A stretch of 6,128 bases of DNA from Desulfobacula sp. (GCA_027858355.1 JAQICW010000160.1:1-6128); one strand, 5' to 3'. Shown: positions 1 through 5,085, counted from the first letter of the stretch. A program made the numbers and translations. Notes: a model not told the origin generated them from the sequence alone.

Positions 1-298
1 AGATCGACCACAGTCTTTTTTTTGTATTTTTTTTGTAAAATAAAAATGAAAATAACAGGATTAAAAAAAAATAACCGATGGTGCCCCATACCGGAACAGG
101 CAAACCCAATAAAATAGAGTATCTGCTTTGGGATACCGTATCACAATTTATCGATTTTGAAATTGCACAAAAGCTGCTATATCCAATATCAGTGTAGACC
201 CTGTAATGGGAAACAGAAAGATAAAGAGCATTAAGAAAGCCTGCAAGGACAAGCACACATCCCGGAATAAAATAAAATGAATATTGTCTGTTTTTCAT
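1..298 (-). CDS. VKOR family membrane oxidoreductase, N-terminal part (runs off the window)
   Basis: Reads leftward from an ATG at 298-296 and stays open for 99 codons to the window edge, so the 3' end is missing. Residues 8-30 form a hydrophobic first membrane segment. A loop follows with FCAIS (residues 43-47) and NCDTVSQS (51-58), then YS (60-61), LLGLPVPVWG (63-72) and a second membrane segment (about 73-88). Cys44 and Cys52 are eight residues apart, the spacing of the loop shuttle cysteines in VKOR proteins, and Ser61 fits the conserved serine/threonine after them. The family makes periplasmic disulfides by passing electrons from a thiol partner through the loop pair to a membrane CXXC pair and quinone. 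That CXXC would lie beyond the window. The only AG-rich site upstream (GGGAA, about 15 nt away) is a poor ribosome binding site, so the start is less certain than the family. Confidence 0.85.
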   Translation of the reverse strand, partial: MKNRQYSFYFIPGCVLVLAGFLNALYLSVSHYRVYTDIGYSSFCAISKSINCDTVSQSRYSILLGLPVPVWGTIGYFFLILLFSFLFYKKNTKKRLWSI

Positions 299-401
299 AA
301 TACTTATATCAATTTCCCTAGGTTTTTTTAAAAAGCCATTAAATAAGTAGCATAAAAACCCGTTCGGGTCATTTAGTTTTGTTTTTTTGGGAAATGACAT
401 T

Positions 402-422
402 TTTTGTCAGGAGAAGACAAAA
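402..422. promoter_or_regulatory. Candidate activator-binding palindrome upstream of the pilin promoter
   Basis: TTTTGTC (402-408) and GACAAAA (416-422) form a perfect 7 bp inverted repeat around a 7 nt spacer. It lies about 150 bp upstream of the sigma-54 promoter, a normal distance for enhancer-type activator sites. It contains TGTC/GACA, the core reported in PilR targets. The role is inferred from position and that core only. Confidence 0.35.
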
Positions 423-558
423 CATTGTAATGTTTTTTGAATAAATTTGAAATACCACACACTCCATTTACAACACAGCCAAGATTTTAATGCACAAAAA
501 ATTAACATTCTCTATCATTTCAGTATTATACCAATAAAAAAATAATATTCAATCGTAA

Positions 559-574
559 TGGCATCGAAATTGCT
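559..574 (+). promoter_or_regulatory. Sigma-54 (-24/-12) promoter of the pilin gene
   Basis: TGGCATCGAAATTGCT matches the consensus TGGCAC-N5-TTGCW in both key dinucleotides, with exactly 10 bp between the GG and GC pairs. The predicted transcription start is near 585, giving a leader of about 44 nt. Sigma-54 control is usual for major pilin genes, which need a PilR-type activator. The only recognisable activator of that type here is broken. Confidence 0.75.
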
Positions 575-615
575 AATTTCCTAAACAACGAAAGAAATTT
601 TATTAACGAACAACT

Positions 616-623
616 AAAGGAGA
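616..623 (+). promoter_or_regulatory. Ribosome binding site of the pilin gene
   Basis: AAAGGAGA, with the GGAG core six bases before the ATG at 629, is a strong Shine-Dalgarno sequence. It fixes the pilin start. Confidence 0.8.
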
Positions 624-628
624 TCCAA

Positions 629-1057
629 ATGAAACTTCACAAAACAGATCAAAAAGGTTTTACCTTAATCGAGCTTATGATCGTCATTGCAATCATCGGC
701 ATTCTGGCAGCAATCGCAATACCAAATTTTATTTCCTATAGAAATAAAGCATTTTGTTCTGCTGCGGAAAGCGATGGAAATGCAATTGCTTCAGTAATAG
801 CTGATTATTTTGCCATTCCGACAAATGTTAACATAACAAACTCTACTTCTGGTACTAATGTAGTTACCTTACCAGATGGAACTACTTTTACTTTAAGTGG
901 CACTAACACTGCAACAATAGCCGTGGCTGCAGGACCTCCCATGGTTATCACCATTGCAGTGACTGATACCAGTACACGTTGTCCTACGACCTACCAAACG
1001 GCACAAGCACCACTGTGGAGTAATACAACACCAGGAATTTTCACAAAAACCATGTAG
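629..1057 (+). CDS. pilA: Type IV major pilin (PilA-like), complete prepilin
   Basis: 142-residue prepilin. Residues 1-10 are a short positive leader ending in Gly10. The prepilin peptidase site is G10/F11, followed by FTLIELMIVIAIIGILAAIA, the hallmark N-terminal helix, with Glu15 (mature Glu5). The hydrophobic helix anchors the subunit in the inner membrane before assembly and forms the fibre core afterwards. The C-terminal globular part is rich in Thr, Asn and Ser and holds the only two cysteines, Cys43 and Cys118 (mature 33 and 108). They could form a disulfide, which fits the VKOR gene next door. At 132 mature residues it is near the usual size for major pilins and longer than the short Geobacter PilA-N. 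It stands alone between a sigma-54 promoter and a strong terminator, so it is probably monocistronic and highly expressed. No damage is visible. Confidence 0.95.
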   Translation: MKLHKTDQKGFTLIELMIVIAIIGILAAIAIPNFISYRNKAFCSAAESDGNAIASVIADYFAIPTNVNITNSTSGTNVVTLPDGTTFTLSGTNTATIAVAAGPPMVITIAVTDTSTRCPTTYQTAQAPLWSNTTPGIFTKTM

Positions 1058-1089
1058 TTAAAAATAAACACTTACTTCACACTAATTTT

Positions 1090-1130
1090 AAGAGGAAAGA
1101 GATGCATATCATCTCTTTCCTCTTTTTTTT
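1090..1130 (+). terminator. Strong intrinsic terminator after the pilin gene
   Basis: A 15 bp perfect stem (1090-1104 with 1110-1124) around a 5 nt loop runs straight into a T tract (1123-1130). It starts 33 bases after the pilin stop. On the other strand the stem is followed by TAAAATTAG, a weak T tract, so it mainly serves the pilin transcript. Confidence 0.9.
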
Positions 1131-1145
1131 ATGGATTAATGACTA

Positions 1146-1586
1146 TCAATCACTTTTATCCAGACGGTACCGCATGGATCGAATGCTCAGGTTTAAGTAG
1201 TCGGCGGCTTTATTCTTATTGCCCTTGGAAAGCTCCATGGCTTTGGTCAGATAGGCGGACTCTATGGTGGCAAGAATTTTATCCAAGTCTACCCCCTGCT
1301 CCACATCTTCCAAATCAAAGCGCTGCCCTTTGATACCTTCAATCCAGCGTCGTTTTTTGTGCATGGAAATGGTCAGACTTTCCGGCAGAATGATATTGGT
1401 GGAAGAAAGGGCCACACTTCGTTCGATAAGGTTTTCAAGTTCTCTGACATTACCCGGAAAGCTATACCTAGTTAAAAAATCAATGGCATAGGAGGATAGT
1501 TTGACAATATCTTTTTTCATTTTTGTTGAATATTTTTCGGCAAAATGGGCGGATAAAAGCTCAATATCCCCTTTTCTGTCCCTTAA
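1146..1586 (-). pseudogene. PilR/NtrC-type sigma-54 activator, C-terminal part only
   Basis: Reads leftward to a natural stop. Homology starts at LRDRKGDIELLSAHF, the end of the sigma-54 AAA+ domain (family form LRERxxDIPLLxxHF). It continues through SFPGNVRELENLIERSVAL, the conserved PGNVRELEN sensor-2 motif. It ends in a Fis-type DNA-binding helix-turn-helix with GNKNKAADYLNLS and RSMRYRL, the wording typical of PilR. The receiver or sensor domain, Walker A, GAFTGA loop and Walker B are all absent. The open frame runs back to an ATG at 1706, but its first 40 residues are an out-of-frame reading of a transposase scrap, so that start is an artefact. A co-oriented piece covering earlier AAA+ sequence lies at 4196-4387 and could come from the same gene. 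Its position beside pilA fits pilR, but no symbol is assigned because the gene is broken. Confidence 0.85.
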
Positions 1587-1716
1587 CCATAGCCACAGAC
1601 GCTTGGCCATGTGTAAGGATTTTTCGGCGTGGATCAAGCTCAATGTTGTCATCAATGATTTTCGCAATGCTACGCCGTTCATAATAACATTGCAAAATTG
1701 GTGCAAAACCGACTAG
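1585..1716 (-). mobile_element. IS1634-like (DUF4277) transposase scrap
   Basis: In the leftward frame of 1716, about 44 residues read as the N-terminal DUF4277 part of IS1634-group transposases: VGFAPILQCYYERRSIAKII, then a stretch with DPRRKILTHGQASVAMV. Homology stops at about 1586, exactly where the PilR-like C-terminal sequence begins in another frame, so the two are fused at a sharp junction. No catalytic DDE region, terminal repeat or start codon is present. It is a dead remnant and may mark how the activator gene was broken. The family call rests on the recalled pattern only. Confidence 0.55.
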
Positions 1717-1720
1717 AAGT

Positions 1721-2544
1721 TTAAGGAAGATTAAGCTCCTTACAAAACGTCTCCACTGGTAGTACTCTTACTCCATTTTTTTATAATCTTTTGTGCCCTG
1801 GTGTACCTGGTAAAAATCAGGTATCTGCGTCCGTTCTTTAAAATAGAAAATAGCAGGGTTGATACTTTTTTCTCCGGTTTTGCATTCTACTGCAAACTCA
1901 GGAACACCATCTTTTAATACAACAAAATCAATCTCCCGTTTATCAGTATCCCTGAGAAAACGAAGTTCCATGGAAAAACCTTCTGTATCTTCAATTATGT
2001 TGCAATACTTTAAAAGATGTGAGGCAATAAAATTTTCAAATCTTGGCCCGGGATCTGGCAGGAGAGACCAATCCCATAAATATAATTTCTGTTCTTTTTT
2101 TACTGCACGTATTTTTGGAGGACCATATGGTGGAATTCGAAAGCAGTAATACATTCTTTCAAATATTTTCAACCATCTTTCAACAGTTTCGTGGGCAACC
2201 TGAAGTATCTCCTTGATATTTTTTACAGACAGCGGTGATCCAACCCTGTTGGGAAGCTCCTGGGCAAGCAATTCAAGCAGGCTGATTTCTTTTATGTTTT
2301 CAAGATCTCTAATATCTTCATAAATAACCCGCTGAAGTCTCTCTCTCTGCCATCTTCTCCAGAATTTTTCCTCTGCCTTTAATAATGGTTCAGGAAAACC
2401 ACCAAATTTTAATAATACTTTAAAATCTTCTTTACCTGGGTCAGGATTCAACTCTGTAAGGGAAAATGGATGCAAACGGTAATAATGATATCTTCCCTGC
2501 AGGGAATCTCCTCCTTTTCTATAATAATCCAGTCTTGCCGAGCC
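1721..2544 (-). pseudogene. AAA_14/DUF4143 ATPase, C-terminal half, frameshifted
   Basis: Homology begins just after a stop at 2547-2545 with GSARLDYYRKGGDSLQGRY and then HYYRLHPFSLTEL. These are the sensor-1 and GRY arginine segments of AAA_14 ATPases. The helical linker (FGGFPEPLL, EDIRDLENI) and DUF4143 follow, with RVGSPLSVKNI, FRIPPYG, LYLWDWS, RFENFIASHLLK and the nuclease-like pattern EIDFVV..FAVECK. Walker A and B are absent. The longest open frame starts at a TTG (2475) and would be a 235-residue protein without an ATPase core. At its end the frame stops at 1768 after DYKKME. One more base in the 7-base A run (T run 1776-1782 on the top strand) restores NGVRVLPVETFCKELNLP and a stop at 1723-1721, the normal family C-terminus. 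So the gene carries a lost 5' half and a likely 1-base deletion. The role of this ATPase family is poorly known. Confidence 0.85.
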
Positions 2545-2573
2545 TTAAATCTTAAATCAATTCGGGGGCCCCC

Positions 2574-2598
2574 ATACTTAATTATTGATAATTATCAA
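2574..2598. repeat. 25 bp direct repeat, copy 1, with internal palindrome
   Basis: Identical over 25 bases to 5158-5182 in the same orientation. It contains the 14 bp perfect palindrome TTGATAATTATCAA, extending here to 18 bp (2583-2600). Directly before it lies GGGGGCCCCC (2564-2573), itself a palindrome, and copy 2 is also preceded by G runs. The arrangement resembles sequences seen around REP-associated tyrosine transposase genes, but no such transposase is visible here. Confidence 0.8.
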
Positions 2599-2608
2599 TA
2601 TACTGAAA
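2593..2608 (-). promoter_or_regulatory. Degenerate copy of the DUF4143-ATPase box, relic promoter
   Basis: Read leftward, TTTCAGTATATTGATA matches the perfect palindrome at 5473-5488 at 14 of 16 positions. As in that copy, the box holds a -10-like hexamer (TATATT, 2602-2597). A -35-like TTGTCG (2624-2619) lies 16 bp upstream. It precedes the DUF4143 ATPase pseudogene and is likely the remains of that gene's promoter-operator, brought close by loss of the 5' half of the gene. Confidence 0.5.
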
Positions 2609-2630
2609 AACTATTGTACGACAATTATCT

Positions 2631-2952
2631 TGTCCGGTTAATCGTGGTAAAACTCCGACACTAAAATTCATTTAAATGGAGGTGTCAGTGTCTGTCGGAA
2701 AAACCCATAACCGAACAGCAAATAAGGATATACATGAGCACAACAAACAAAGGTCATATTCAGCAAACTGCTGCCGCAAAGGCTGGAATATCAGCACGCT
2801 CGTGGCGTCGTATTTAAAAGAGAGATATTACCCAAGGTGGCAAGGCCATACGTCATTGGAGAACTCGTAAAGATCCCTTCAAAGATGTCTGGAAAAATGA
2901 GGTTGTTCCAATGCTGGAGCAAAACTTCAAGTTTCAGCCGTTAACATTATAA
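2631..2952 (+). mobile_element. IS21-family left end with broken istA fragment
   Basis: A ribosome binding site GGAGG (about 2679-2683) and a GTG at 2688 begin an IstA-like reading: VSVGK, then after a frameshift PITEQQIRIYMSTTNKGHIQ, QTAAAKAGISARSWRRI, and after a stop (2815-2817) HWRTRKDPFKDVWKNEVVPM and LEQNFKFQPLTL. This is the N-terminal helix-turn-helix region of IS21 IstA transposases. The frame change falls in a run of five A (2699-2703), where four would keep the frame. The reading ends at a stop at 2950-2952, and the catalytic DDE domain is missing. TGTCCGG at 2631 is a possible left terminus, because IS21 ends start with TG. An inverted pair TCCGACA (2654-2660) and TGTCGGA (2693-2699) flanks the start. 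It is clearly inactive. Confidence 0.75.
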
Positions 2953-2954
2953 AA

Positions 2955-3044
2955 TGTTATCATTACGATCAAGAAGAAGCCATTGAAGCACCTTCTCTAT
3001 CATTTCCGTTTGATATACAGCGGGTGGTGGAGAGTCAAGAATAG
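2955..3044 (+). other. Unrecognised coding scrap after the istA fragment
   Basis: A 29-residue open stretch ending at a stop at 3042-3044, reading CYHYDQEEAIEAPSLSF and then DIQRVVESQE, has a protein-like composition but no start codon and no family that I recognise. It lies in a different frame from the istA fragment. It overlaps the 3' end of another unrecognised leftward reading frame by a few bases. It may be the end of a lost gene, or chance. Confidence 0.25.
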
Positions 3045-3208
3045 CTCATTTTTTTCAGTTTTTCCTTTGCATCTACAAAAATAATTTTACCATCTTTCCA
3101 TTCAGGTATTTTCAAATCTAACCTTGCTGCTTTTTCAACTTGGATGATCATAGTAAAACATAAATTGGCCTTGATCATCGTTTCGGCCAATGGCTTTTTT
3201 TGCGGCAT
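3035..3208 (-). CDS. Small hypothetical protein (57 residues), possibly a gene remnant
   Basis: Leftward frame from ATG 3208-3206 to TGA 3037-3035. The last third looks like real protein: ARLDLKIPEWKDGKIIFVDA followed by KEKLKKM, with charged and hydrophobic residues alternating. I do not recognise a family. No ribosome binding site is visible, and the start overlaps the broken end of the GNAT gene by 34 bases. It is more likely the 3' remnant of another gene than a functional small gene. Confidence 0.3.
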   Translation of the reverse strand: MPQKKPLAETMIKANLCFTMIIQVEKAARLDLKIPEWKDGKIIFVDAKEKLKKMSYS

Positions 3209-3477
3209 ATAGCAGGGATCAGAGCAGGGATAGGATCGGGCATATTCCTTCTGATCCGTCCTGCTGCCTCCCCGCGGGCAATACTTCCGGTGGCAATAGC
3301 GTAATAACCAACAACCTGATTGCCATAACAGACCACATAAGTACGCGAACCAGCGCTGTACTCATTTTTCATTGCACTACGAATCAACCATTCATTGAGC
3401 GAGTCAACAGCACAATCAAAACAGATGGTTATACCTGCATTTTGGATTAGAAAATCCGGAACCTTACAAACCGGCAT
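3175..3477 (-). pseudogene. GNAT toxin (TacT-like), truncated
   Basis: Homology to TacT-type N-acetyltransferase toxins covers residues 20-87 of the open frame: FDCAVDSLNEWLIRSAMKNE, then SRTYVVCYGNQVVGYYAIAT, then GEAAGRIRRNMPDPIP. Intact family members continue with VMVLGRLAVD and the RxxGxG acetyl-CoA loop. Here the frame leaves the family after PIPALIP and stops 13 codons later, so the cofactor-binding motif is missing. The first 19 residues do not match either. TacT toxins acetylate charged tRNAs and are paired with DUF1778 antitoxins. A DUF1778 N-terminal fragment lies upstream on the same strand at 4408-4521, separated by about 0.9 kb. As written, the protein cannot be an active acetyltransferase. 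Confidence 0.8.
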
Positions 3478-3538
3478 CCTGTGCCAATTGGAGGGTAGCA
3501 GCTTCTATGGGCTCAACATGGTATATGGGGTTTTCCAG
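3467..3538 (-). pseudogene. Possible PIN-domain (VapC-like) toxin scrap
   Basis: 24 in-frame residues read NPIYHVEPIEAATLQLAQDA and then GL before a stop (3466-3464). This resembles the stretch just before the YDAxYLxLA motif of PIN toxins. No Asp or Glu of the catalytic set is included, so the match is short and could be chance. It lies between the ParE-like toxin gene and the GNAT remnant. Confidence 0.3.
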
Positions 3539-3544
3539 ACAGAC

Positions 3545-3868
3545 TTATGGTTTTCTTGATGTATCCCGATCTAAAAGCTGTGTTTTAACAGTGAGGGGAT
3601 TTCCGGCACAATGAAACAAGCCAATCACAATAATCGCATTCCCCTCTATTTTAAAATAAATTGCATATGGGAATCTTCTAAGGAGACATCTCCGAACATC
3701 CCCATAAACCTTTTGATACAGCAGTGCATTATAAGAAAGTTCAGCCGCACGAGCATAGAACATACGAAGAAACTCTTCTCCCAATCCAAGTGTTTTCTCT
3801 TCGTACCACAAATAGGATGCAATTACGTCTTCTTCAATCTCAGGAAGGAAATTCAAAAGATATGTCAT
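3545..3868 (-). CDS. ParE/RelE-family toxin
   Basis: 107 residues, usual family length, no visible damage. The N-terminal part reads FLPEIEEDVIASYLWYEEKT and GLGEEFLRMF, the helical hairpin of ParE-like toxins. The core strands are VRRCLLRRFPYAIYFKIEG and IIVIGLFHCAGNP, where the family usually has FHCARxP. Such toxins block either DNA gyrase (ParE) or ribosomes (RelE), and sequence alone does not decide which here. The ATG overlaps the upstream antitoxin stop by four bases (ATGA), so translation is probably coupled. It would be held inactive by the partner. The Arg usually found after HCA is replaced (AGN), which may reduce activity. Confidence 0.88.
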   Translation of the reverse strand: MTYLLNFLPEIEEDVIASYLWYEEKTLGLGEEFLRMFYARAAELSYNALLYQKVYGDVRRCLLRRFPYAIYFKIEGNAIIVIGLFHCAGNPLTVKTQLLDRDTSRKP

Positions 3869-4086
3869 TTTCTGAGTTCTATTCTTCCTTGAAGTTCGTC
3901 AAAAGATAAAAGATTGGTAGGATGAGATTGGTATCGTTTAAGCCTTCTATCTAATTCTTCCTTGTGGCTATGAGGAATTGGCACCCTTGATTCATCAATG
4001 GCAATGTTATCCCAAAGGTCTTCAACTAATAAAATTTTTTCAGATGTGCTTAAATTTTTGATTTCCGGGATATCTGCTACACGCAT
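3865..4086 (-). CDS. Addiction-module antitoxin (PF09720/TIGR02574 type)
   Basis: 73 residues. The pattern ADIPEIKNLSTSEKILLVED LWDNIA near the N-terminus, followed by IPHSHKEELDRRLKRYQSHP and ending FDELQGRI, is that of the small unstable antitoxins that precede ParE/RelE toxins. A strong AAAGGAGG lies six bases before the ATG. The stop overlaps the toxin start in ATGA, giving the classic antitoxin-first operon. Family members bind and neutralise the toxin through the C-terminal half and commonly take part in autoregulation. Both genes look intact, so this module may still act to keep the region in the chromosome. Confidence 0.9.
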   Translation of the reverse strand: MRVADIPEIKNLSTSEKILLVEDLWDNIAIDESRVPIPHSHKEELDRRLKRYQSHPTNLLSFDELQGRIELRK

Positions 4087-4119
4087 TTTACGCCTCCTTT
4101 AGCATCAGTTATGACTTAA

Positions 4120-4148
4120 ATTATAATTGAATTTTTTAAATTACGCAA
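4120..4148 (-). promoter_or_regulatory. Candidate sigma-70 promoter of the antitoxin-ParE operon
   Basis: Leftward, a perfect -10 TATAAT (4125-4120) is preceded at 17 bp by TTGCGT (4148-4143), a 3 of 6 match to the -35 consensus. It lies about 35 bp upstream of the antitoxin ATG. The -35 element falls at the edge of the activator remnant, so the promoter may straddle a junction. Confidence 0.5.
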
Positions 4149-4195
4149 ATGCTTAAATTCAGTGGGATCAGGCTTGGCCTGTTGTCGTTATTGCG

Positions 4196-4387
4196 TCTGA
4201 AATATCCCTCAATCACCTCATGCTCCAGCTTTTTGTTGGTAGCAGAGATGATCCTGACATCCACATCAATGTCTTTGAAGCCGCCCACTGGATTAAAGGC
4301 GGTTTCCTGGACAACCCTGAGCAGTTTTACCTGGTTAACCACCACAAAGGGTTTATCCTTGTGGTCTGAATTCTCATGGATGGCCCT
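4196..4387 (-). pseudogene. PilR/NtrC-type activator, AAA+ fragment with internal deletion
   Basis: Leftward in-frame reading RAIHENSDHKDKPFVVVN is the segment after Walker A in sigma-54 AAA+ activators. It is joined directly to QVKLLRVVQETAFNPVGG and DIDVDVRIISATNKKLEHEV, which lie after Walker B. In the family about 60-70 residues separate VN from QVKLL, including ESELFGH, GAFTGA and the Walker B DE. All of that is missing, in frame, at about 4333/4334. Homology ends at GYFR, where REDLFYRLNV would follow. Walker A is also absent upstream. It is complementary to, and co-oriented with, the C-terminal piece at 1146-1586, with only about 16 residues unaccounted for between them. The gene cannot make an activator. 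Confidence 0.8.
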
Positions 4388-4407
4388 GATCCAATGTATT
4401 ATGCGGA

Positions 4408-4521
4408 TCATCGATCCGATTTAAGGGTGCTGGCACGATCAATCAGTTCCCGCTGAGCAGGAAAAGCACGGAGATTGATTGCTGATATGCGCCGGGTTGC
4501 AGCAGTATTGCCATGAATCAT
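4408..4521 (-). pseudogene. TacA-like (DUF1778) antitoxin, N-terminal fragment
   Basis: 37 codons from ATG 4521-4519 to TGA 4410-4408. ATRRISAINLRAFPAQRELI followed by DRA is the N-terminal ribbon-helix-helix DNA-binding part of DUF1778 antitoxins (family form RINLRxxPxQRxLIDRAA). Normal proteins have about 90 residues and continue with SxSDFML and a toxin-binding tail, which is absent here. Its cognate GNAT toxin remnant lies on the same strand at 3175-3477, where it should be directly downstream. No good ribosome binding site is seen. The fragment ends against the activator remnant. Confidence 0.7.
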
Positions 4522-4536
4522 GATTCTATGGGTACT

Positions 4537-4818
4537 TTACCGAGTTGATGCCCTTTTATAAACAGTATTTGCTTCGCGTTTACCTACTGCTATGATTACA
4601 ACGACAAGCTCTGAATCCCTGACTTCGTAAACCAGTCGATAGCCGGCATTCCTAAGCTTGATTTTAAATCTATTGCTTTTTCCAGATAATCTTGAAGTCT
4701 GAACATGTGGGTTTTGAAGCCTTTCCTCTAATTTTCTCTTAAATTGGTTTCGCAGCCCATCATCCAGCTTTCGCCATTCTTTTAAAGCCTCTTTTTTAAA
4801 CTTAAGACTATAACTCAT
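4537..4818 (-). CDS. relE: RelE toxin (mRNA interferase)
   Basis: 93 residues from ATG 4818-4816. The in-frame TTG three bases earlier is less likely. The sequence follows E. coli RelE closely: ALKEWRKL, then FKIKLRNAGYRLVYEV, then IIAVGKREANTVYKRA. With this start the residues shown to matter in E. coli RelE fall at the same numbers: Lys52, Lys54, Arg61, Arg81 and Tyr87. RelE enters the ribosomal A site and cleaves mRNA there. The gene overlaps the end of the antitoxin gene by 11 bases, so the two are translated together. Nothing is missing, so it should be active when freed from the antitoxin. Confidence 0.93.
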   Translation of the reverse strand: MSYSLKFKKEALKEWRKLDDGLRNQFKRKLEERLQNPHVQTSRLSGKSNRFKIKLRNAGYRLVYEVRDSELVVVIIAVGKREANTVYKRASTR

Positions 4819-5056
4819 CAAGTGTAACCACTATTTCAGCCTGATCCTTGCGAGTATCAGCAAGGGCATTAAGTTCGAGGTCTTCCAGCCTATCCAGCAA
4901 AATTTCATATGCCTTCGCAGGAATACAGTAGAAAGCAGGTTTGTTGCGGTTTAGTATCGCCACAGGAAAACCTTCTCCCTCAGCGACTATGCCCATTGGG
5001 TTTTTTTTTAATTCAGAAACGCTGGCCGTTATTTCCGTTAAAATCAAATTTGTCAT
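4808..5056 (-). CDS. Phd/YefM-type antitoxin (StbD-like), partner of RelE
   Basis: 82 residues. ITASVSELKKNPMGIVAEGE followed by GFPVAILNRNKPAFYC is the N-terminal DNA-binding fold of Phd/YefM antitoxins, and the StbD subgroup has almost this wording. The C-terminal part, with DRLEDLELNALADTRKDQ and VTLDEL, is the flexible toxin-wrapping tail. AAGGAGG lies six bases upstream of the ATG. It is the first gene of the operon and overlaps relE. Such antitoxins bind their own promoter, usually with the toxin as co-repressor. A palindrome suited to this lies on the -10 element just upstream. Confidence 0.93.
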   Translation of the reverse strand: MTNLILTEITASVSELKKNPMGIVAEGEGFPVAILNRNKPAFYCIPAKAYEILLDRLEDLELNALADTRKDQAEIVVTLDEL

Positions 5057-5085
5057 TGTTTGCCTCCTTGTAAACTATAAAAATA

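Larger units (their letters stand above)
299..628. other. Divergent intergenic region between VKOR gene and pilin gene
   Basis: About 330 AT-rich bases without a gene that I can support. It holds the pilin control elements listed separately: a candidate activator palindrome at 402-422, a sigma-54 promoter at 559-574 and the ribosome binding site at 616-623. I see no convincing sigma-70 promoter for the leftward VKOR gene. A short ACCCG/CGGGT hairpin lies at 358-369. Confidence 0.7.

Noticed and set aside
358..369. ACCCG/CGGGT hairpin followed by T bases on the leftward strand, as a terminator
   Set aside because: The stem is only 5 bp with a 2-base loop, and it would sit upstream of the VKOR gene with no gene for it to terminate.
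518..533. Fourth copy of the ATPase box upstream of the pilin gene (TTTCAGTATTATACCA)
   Set aside because: Only the left half matches, the palindrome is lost, and it is not near a DUF4143 gene.
1146..1706. 186-residue leftward open frame as a single activator gene
   Set aside because: Only the part from about 1586 matches the family. The first 40 residues are an out-of-frame reading of the transposase scrap.
1139..1716. Three rightward open frames (64, 75 and 71 codons)
   Set aside because: They are opposite-strand shadows of the activator and transposase remnants, with no ribosome binding sites or family resemblance.
2676..2870. 64-codon rightward frame starting MEVSVSVGK
   Set aside because: It follows the wrong frame after the A run at 2699. 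The IstA reading continues in a different frame.
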